From Mortierella alpina (Eukaryota; Mortierellomycota; Mortierellomycetes; Mortierellales; Mortierellaceae), in NCBI GenBank assembly GCA_029449245.1, contig JANATF010000013.1, positions 186,001-250,000 on the forward strand: a DNA stretch of 64,000 nucleotides, written 5' to 3'. The translations under genes and the position numbers were made by a program. Of this stretch, positions 56,926 to 64,000 are shown in pieces. Position 1 is the stretch's first letter; every line of letters starts with the position of its first letter. The notes under the pieces were generated by a model. That model was not told where the DNA came from and searched no databases. It saw only the letters and a list, made by a program, of their open reading frames with translations.

Positions 56926-59900
56926 CAGACTGCAGCATGATTAGAGAGCCACTGAAAACCCCTCACTCCCGTCATTGAGCCCTTGCCCTTTCTTCTCTTT
57001 AAATTTCCCTTGGTACGTTATGAAGGGTGATATAGGTTTATTGCGGTGCATGGTCATGCCATTTTCGTTCGCATCAGGACTTCAATCGTCAAGTGGTCTC
57101 GACTCCTGAAAACAAACCACTGCTCATTAGAGCTTCGTGCGCCATTTTCGAGGAATGCATCCTGCATTCCTTTTCTAATCAGATCGAAGACTCTAGTGCC
57201 GCTAGAGGGCTGTCAATGGAAAGTAATCGCCTTGCCCTGGCCTATTCCAATATCTCACATCATCACCAAGGAATTCATTTTTTTTAAAAAAAAAATTGCC
57301 CCATTGCATGTATTGATGGGTAAAGCCATATTAGATCCACGTCGTGCAGCCTTGCATGCTCTGTGGTGGGTCGCATGGCCGCGCTTTATTCCTCAATCAT
57401 GCCATTCGTTTGTTGAATGACTCAACGCCTAGGCTAGGCTGAGCGCGCTCGTTCCTTGTGTTTGACCTTTTCTTTCATCCCGAAAGAGTACATCCGATAC
57501 CTATCTCCTATCCTACCACACGGCAACAAGCGTGACATTAACGCAAGATAATCGCGCTGCAGCATTGATATTTCCTTTTTGTGTTGTCAGGATCCGCATT
57601 GCTCTTGTTTCTAGGCGGGCTTTTTCTTGCAGTGGAGGGGGTGAGGGTGCTGCGTCCTTCTCCACGCTGGCAAATTCATTTTCGGGCGTTATACACCTGA
57701 TACATTCCCCTGTTAGTACAGGTAGCGTTTATGAAGCTGAGCACTGCACTATTAGATGCAGCACAAACAGCGAGGTGCTAACGTGCTCGGGGCCTTGATG
57801 CATGACAGACGATTACCACAAAAAAAAAAAAAAGTGTGTCACCATTTAATGTCGTCTGCATTTGAAAGGACCCTTCTAGATCGAATTTTACGCCGTAGAC
57901 CACCCCATTCCTCCTTCCACTCAACTTAGGGGATCTCGCTGCAATCGAGGGCGTTAGGGTGTAGAGTAGAGGGCATCGCTCTCAAGGTCAATATCTTTCA
58001 CCATCCGGCAAAAAGAGATATTCTTTGTTAGCATTTGCGCGCTACCGAAAACAGCTACCATCCTTTCGCCTGTTGATTACACTCTGGTCTTTAATGCTCA
58101 AGAAGAAAGATAATTGGAGCAATGCTTTTCGACATGATAGAATTTTCGGCGCGCGCGTTCGCCTTTAAATCTTGCTTAGTATTCTGACGAGGGTTTAGTT
58201 GACTAACGCGCGTGGCGGTTTTAAGTTGCAAAGCATAATAGATTGAATTCCCAAGGCTGACAGCGTCCACTCGATCTGGTCTTCTTATTCACTAACCATT
58301 CACTGCGGTAACATACTTTGTCCACACTCGCCCGGCCGCTTGTTCAAAGACCTACTGTATAGGATGACTCCAAGGACTTTTGGGATCCTCGCTACGGACA
58401 GCTATTGCTGGCATGCGTGGCGTATCTCGATCGTCCAATTGGTTACAACCCTAGAGGTACATCATCTGCAGGCGTGACGATAGAACGTGCAGGTTGAAGA
58501 ATATCCCTGCCTTTTGAGAAGTTCTTCGGTTTTTGTATATTTCCCCTTTTCCCTCTCTCTCTCTCTCTCTTTGCTCAACCACAGTACCTAGGCTTCTGCT
58601 GGACAATTGAGTTACCCTTGCAAAAAAATATAAAGAAAAAAAAATCAGGAATTATTTGTTACACAAACTTTCCGAGCACGCTACACTCTTCACCCTGTGT
58701 TGTGTTGTATTTGTTACACCCCGCGTTTAAAAGGTTGAACTTCTTTCGTATTTCTCTTTTGCTCAATGTTACACATTGCGCTTGCCAATTGAGACCTAGT
58801 TGGAGTCGTTGGGCAGTGATTCAATTGAGTAACACTCACTCTTGTGCCCACGGAGACGCTACATTGGGAATGCAAACACAGCCTTGTTTCCATCTACTTT
58901 TCGTGAGGCATTTTACCTTATATAGACCGCAAGAGCTGTAGACTTTTGCGAAGCGACTTTAGGGTCCACTGAACCAAGATATCATTCTCCACCCCATGGA
59001 GAGCAAAGGAACCTTGGGGCACAAGAGTGCACGCTCGCATCATAGTACGCTGAAGAATATTTTTTTCTATGCTACTGTAATCTCCGCTCGGTTTTTTTTT
59101 GACATAGTCTCATGACCTGACACGTTGTCGCCATGGTTTTCTGCGCTCGTCATAACATACACTTTGTTTATAGTTTCGGAGAGGGCGTTCGTTGCGATGA
59201 CACAGCTGGCAAGGTCAAGGGGTGCGGAGACCTTTGAAAAAGAAAACAAAAATGTCAACAGTCAGATAGAATAGTACCATAGGCTGGATGAGCCATCAGG
59301 ACTCGATGGCGCCATTTCCTTACTCCAAAAGGGCCTGATTTGGCGGGTCGGATTGGCGGGAGAACAAAAAAACAGCAGCAGCAACAGCAGCAGCAGCACC
59401 AACAGCGCATGCGTACGTCAGAAGGGACTAACCCATGATAGGGGAGGATCTCGGAAAAGCCAGTACAAGAGTGTGCGTTTTTTATTTTACAATAGGGCCG
59501 GGTATCTATGGTCCAGGTCATTCTTTTAAAAAGCCGGGGAATAGTTCGTTACTCTCCTGTTTGTTTTGATTTCTTTATAAACGCGACCCTGCGCGTCGTG
59601 ATGATCCAAACAGTTCTCGGGTTCTATTCCTCAAGGGAACTGATGGTCAATGGACTGTGTGTGAGTTTTTGTAAAGAGTGATTTCGACCCTTACGGCATA
59701 AGAGTCATGGACACTTGAGCATTTTGCACTATGCAAGATGCAGCTGAGCAGCAGCATACTCCGGAAAAAAACACACAAGAGGTGCGAGAGCCACAGGAGG
59801 GACCAAGGAAGAAATGAGAAAAAAAAACAAAAAAAATAATGCATGCATTTGCATTGAGGTCGGTCCTCCCCACAGTTGAAGTGAACAAAAGGAGCTGAAA

Positions 59901-60480
59901 AGGCGCTACATGTGTGTAAGGGCGACATAGGGAACCAATCATGGCATAATCTTGCGGCCGGCGGGCATTGTAATCGTGCTTGCATGTTGTTTTTTTTGTT
60001 GATTGCGTTTGTGCTGTCTTTCCTAATAACACAGCTCCTGTTTATTCTCCTTCTGCTGCTCTACGCCATCCCTGTACAGTGGCCAAGAGTAGGAAGAATA
60101 CTCTGGCCCAAGGTTCTAGGCATTTGTTTGTGCTATGCGTCAATTGTTTTTATTTTTTACTCGTTCTCTCTTGCGCGGTGTCGAGTTTCCTTTCGTGGAT
60201 TGAACCTCCAATCGCGTATTTCAAGTCCGAAAGTTGACAATGAATATCACCATGGTGCGCTCGCCCAAAGCTAGGCAAAAGGCGGATGAGTTGCAAAATA
60301 AATTGTGAAACGAGAACCCCGCTTCAAAGGACGCGATTCAAGCGACAGCCATGGCTAAGCACTCCGTACCCGTTCAGTACTGTTGGCAATCATCAACCAC
60401 ACATGTGTTTACGCAATTTAAAGACAGGACCTAAAGAGAGCAAACGACGAGGAAATGTTGGGTGTGCAAGGAGAACTGCA

Positions 60481-60514
60481 ACTTTTTCCTCTCTTTCTTT
60501 CTTTCTTTCTTTTT
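60481..60514. repeat. CTTT microsatellite
   Basis: Several CTTT units within gene-poor DNA. Confidence 0.8.
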
Positions 60515-63150
60515 TTCCTCCAAAAGCGCGCATCGCTGCCGAGCTGTGTACAGTATGTGTGTAGTGAAATGGCTATGAGAGCGCGTCAAAGCACATATTT
60601 AAAAATAGGGGATCACTATCGTTCCATTCTCAATGAGAGCAACAGAGAGCAGCAAAGGAATTACAGTAGACGAGTGCAAAAAAACAAAAACAACGGTGCG
60701 TGCAGAGGGCTCTTGTCCCAGGCTAAGGGCTCTCCTTGCCCCCATTTCGTTGTCGAGGGGTCACCTCCGAGAGCCAGCACCGTAAATGGAAGGTCCCCAC
60801 CATTTTTCTTTTCCGAACGCGCCCTGCTATAGCGTCGTGGGTACACAAACACATTCGGCTATGCTTATTCTCCGTAGCAGAGGTATCTGTGTCCATCCCG
60901 CCAGCAAGCACTTGTACATCCGCGTACATATTATGATGTACTGCAATTGAAATCATAGAGTACATGTACAGCACTGTTCACGCTCAGCAAAAAAGTCGAC
61001 GCAATAAAAAAAAAAAAAAAAAGCGGATCTGTCCATGAAATGGCAAAACAACGTCTTGTGGTCCTTTCGGGCTAATTGGATCGATTGATTAGATCGCAAA
61101 TCCGCGATACCTTGCATAGAAGGCAGGTAGTGAAAGACCTGAGGGTGCTCATGGACATTGACCACTGGTTTCGAGTGGTGGCACGATCCAGGAAGATTAT
61201 AGGCTGCGCCATCAGACCTAAAACGGCCAGTGCATCGTCCACGAGGAGTGTGCAATGGTTAGGAACGCTTGCTGCCTTGACTCCTGAAAAAATCTATTGG
61301 CTGAGCATGCACGGATGCTCGTCACCTCGTTGGAATTCTCTTTTTGTTTGTTTGTTTGTTAGGAAACTAGCAATGCAATTAGGGGCAGCCAAAGCGTGAC
61401 ATAAACAAGAAACGAACGCTTGAGCGGGAAAGGGCATTTAGACCTAGAGCGACCTACAACGATCCTCGTCAGTGTCGGATACGGGCTTCTTGGAAGCACG
61501 CTGGTGAATTTACGCGTTTGGTTGGATGGTGGGTGCCAATGGGGTGGGTTCATTGGAAACCTAGGCCCCTCTATCGACGCAAAGCTGGTATATGGCACAT
61601 GGAAAGCTGTATACTATTCTATCGTGAATCATTAACGGGTGGACATCCATGGTCTCGATCCATAGCCTCTTCCGAGGAATCCCACAGGGCGTTGCCTTCA
61701 ACAGCCAATGCATACACTTACTGCGCTCTACTTTGTACTTTTGGCTGATATTTCTCTTTTTTTTAGCTTTGCGCCTCAATGATAATCAACCTGCTCATCC
61801 AATTTGCAAGTGGACGCATAGCAAAAAGCGACCATTGTGCAGTGTATACCATAGTGGGAGTACAGGGTTTCAAAAAAAAAAGTAGTATACCAACCCGATC
61901 GCACGCGTCATCCCTTTTGCTACTGGTATCGCGAGTGTTGAGCGAGGACAGAGTGCATTCTTCGATCGTTGCTCACGCACTGCCGCACAGTGGTACTTTG
62001 TTGTCAGTACGCTGCGATGCTTAAATGCATGCATTTCATTTCCTGGCGTGGACAGGAAGGAAAAAGCACAAAGCGACGACTCAATGTGCAACATTGCACA
62101 GGTCTAAGGTCCATTGTACATGTACATGTCTGTACCGCACACAACAAAATAACAAAAAATTGAGCAGAAGGCAGCATGATTCACCTCTCTGTGTATTTTG
62201 CGAATGAGCACAAGTGCCATGCCCTGTCGCGCGTCGTGTCACCTAACCTCAATTGAGGCATTTGTCATCGAGGGCGCGGGGAGACAAGCCACGACCATTC
62301 ACCAGTGGCTCATCTTTTCAACAAGGCCCTCACTCAACGCGCCGTGCCTGAACCCGCACCGACCCCTTTCTAAATGACAGAAGGAATGCCAAGAACATGA
62401 GTGTGAAGGTGTACCTTTTGGGAGGACCTAAAAAAAAATCACCGAACAGCCAAGCGGTGCAATTGCAGCTGCAGGCCCTCAGAACAAGTGGCCAGAGAGT
62501 TGAGGACACACACGCGCTTGTCTAGGAGGCAGGCCTAGTATATCAAAGACATACTTGATCCAACTTAATTGACGAAAAGGGGAAGCATCCAGCACAGCTG
62601 CCGCGGATAACATACAAAACTATAATCGAGGGACTTTCAAGGAATAAGATGAAAAAAAAACCCCCCCCAGATCGACGATCTGATTTGAGCGTGGGATGAT
62701 TGTGCTGCTTGATGGTCGTTTTCAGTAAGCATATGATAGCCCAGTTTGCGCTTACTAACGCAAAAAAAAAACTTATATATCGGGAGTGATCTCGGAGATT
62801 TGTTTTTTTTTTTTTCTTTTTTGGACGGCAACAAATACCCAAGCACCTTCAGAGTGAGGCATTGACCTCCTCCACTGGACGAGTTTCTGTCAATAATGTT
62901 TGAGCTTTTGAACTCAGAGACCAGACGCGAAGAAGACCGTGCGCGCTGAGAGACAAAGGCACCGCGGTGTTTAAGGTTGATCCAGGGCGGACGCGTGCGG
63001 GATTTCCACAGACCACTGTGATTGTCTGTCACGTGTAAAGACAGACGTTGCCGTGAGAACGCCATGCATGGCACCCCTCGCCCTCGCGTAACCACAGCTA
63101 ACTTCCTCATCATCATCTGCATCCCTCATTTGAAGTTTCCTTGGCACCAA

Positions 63151-63876
63151 ATGGCGGCTACGAATACCATCATCAAGACAGAACCTGCACCAGCACCAGT
63201 GCTAGTCATTTACAGCACACCACCAGCACTTTTCCGTGGCATGGAATGCACCACCGAATCGCGTCTCCTGGAATCCCTCTTTCTGCTCTCGGACAATGCT
63301 CGCGATAAACATGTTGTCCGAGTCCTGCAAGCTCTACCCCACCTCAAGGCCATGTCGAACGTCGTCCGAAATATGCGTGTCAAGGTGTATCAAGATGGGC
63401 ACGGACCCACTTCCCAGCAAAAAAAGTCGACGCCGCCGCTGCCACCCTGGCAACAACTCTCTAGCCAACCGCAGCAGTACTACAGAGTGGAGACGAACAT
63501 CTGCGCTGTAGGTCGGACCAGTCTCAAAATGGAACATCGATTCTTGACGGTTCCTCAAAGCCAAGCGGACAGGGACTTTGACCGCCGTAGGGACGTGGAT
63601 GCTAAGCGCTGGGAGCTGGAGGACGGGGAGCTACCCGAGCGACTCATTGCGGCTGCAGAGGTGACATTGGTGTTTATCCAATGGCACGAGGATCCAAAAA
63701 CCGGTCGTCGCTACTTGGCACCCACCCAGGGGCCTCTTCAGGACGATGCGCTGGCGATTCCACCCACGATCCGATTTTTGCGCGAGCAGGCTCCAGAGCG
63801 TCGGCCAAAGGATTCATTGCGTCCTGACAACGCGTTCCAAGTACTGCTGCATCTTCGAGGTTCGGATAAGGACGAG
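63151..63876 (+). CDS. Partial gene, possibly hotdog/thioesterase-like; runs off the window
   Basis: The first exon runs from an ATG in good context (CACCAAATGG, 63151) to a GTTCGT donor after codon 242; reading through instead reaches a stop at 63916-63918. Upstream in-frame ATGs (for example 63064) could extend the start. After a short Pro/Ala-rich head, residues 20-60 are helical. The later strands NVVRNMRVKVYQ, YRVETNICAVGRTSLKMEHRF and AAAEVTLVFIQWHEDPKTGR recall the long strands of a hotdog-fold acyl-CoA thioesterase (an 'R-x-G-R-T-S' strand, then 'A-x-V-T-L-V-F'). The catalytic-loop HVNN motif is not seen, so the family call is weak. It is cut by the window edge. Confidence 0.6.
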
Positions 63877-64000
63877 GTTCGTGTTTGTGTGTCGCTCATT
63901 CCTGTCCGTGATTATTGATTCGATTCTGTGGGGAAGGAAAAGGATTTGTTAGAGTGGCTAACCCATATCATCGTCTCACGTCCTCCTCCTCCTCTCTTCA

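Larger units (their letters stand above)
52318..63150. other. 10.8 kb gene-poor region
   Basis: The first 1.1 kb is the upstream region of the GATA gene, with a long but ATG-less minus-strand frame (52367-53341). From 53700 onward I see only short unspliced frames, A/T runs, small microsatellites and one 23-base G run. No transposase, reverse transcriptase, long terminal repeats, tRNA or rRNA could be recognised. Codon-like structure is absent over most of it. It may be ageing repeat-derived DNA, a non-coding RNA locus or simply a long intergenic region. Confidence 0.5.

Overview
The window is nuclear DNA of a filamentous fungus. Genes carry GT-AG introns of mostly 60-350 nt, exon phases agree across splice sites, several promoters are rich in CT or GA, and many proteins have long Gln/Ser/Pro tracts. 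Codon use is GC-leaning. The mixture of genes (dual-finger and single-finger GATA factors with polyQ, an L-fucose kinase-type GHMP kinase, Rif1, PAS kinase, a Pex22-like protein) together with large gene-free gaps suggests an early-diverging lineage, most likely Mortierellomycota or Mucoromycota. The phylum is an inference. No rRNA, convincing tRNA, CRISPR array or intact transposon was seen.

Layout. 1924-2435 (+) is a three-exon gene for a 75-residue protein. It converges on a PAS-domain protein kinase (2757-6623, -). After a 4 kb gap comes 10599-13350 (+), an integrase-type HHCC zinc-binding module fused to a giant Gln-rich tail. It converges on phosphopantothenate-cysteine ligase (13595-15401, -). 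16882-18332 (+) encodes a Pex22-like peroxisomal membrane anchor and 18911-21857 (+) an Ldb17/Dip1/SPIN90 actin regulator. This last gene converges on a two-finger GATA factor (22152-24230, -). 25844-27888 (+) is a fucokinase-type GHMP kinase, ending 82 bp from a SAM-dependent methyltransferase (27971-30676, -). A 3.4 kb gap follows. Next is the 17-exon telomere and replication-timing factor Rif1 (34083-40966, -), with a possible short divergent gene at 41158. 42958-44991 (+) is a Ser-rich coiled-coil protein and 45911-47296 (+) a double-PAS protein, which converges on a second GATA factor (47736-52317, -) interrupted by a 1.8 kb intron. From 52318 to 63150 there is almost nothing recognisable. 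A partial gene starts at 63151 and runs off the right edge.

Functional themes. These are housekeeping and regulatory genes with no operon logic. Sensing and signalling are represented by the PAS kinase and the PAS protein, transcription by the two related GATA factors and the HHCC/polyQ protein, and metabolism by CoA synthesis, fucose salvage and a methyltransferase. Cell organisation is represented by the peroxisome anchor, Arp2/3 control and Rif1. The most novel items are the domesticated integrase zinc-binding gene and a C-terminal motif shared by the two GATA proteins outside their fingers.
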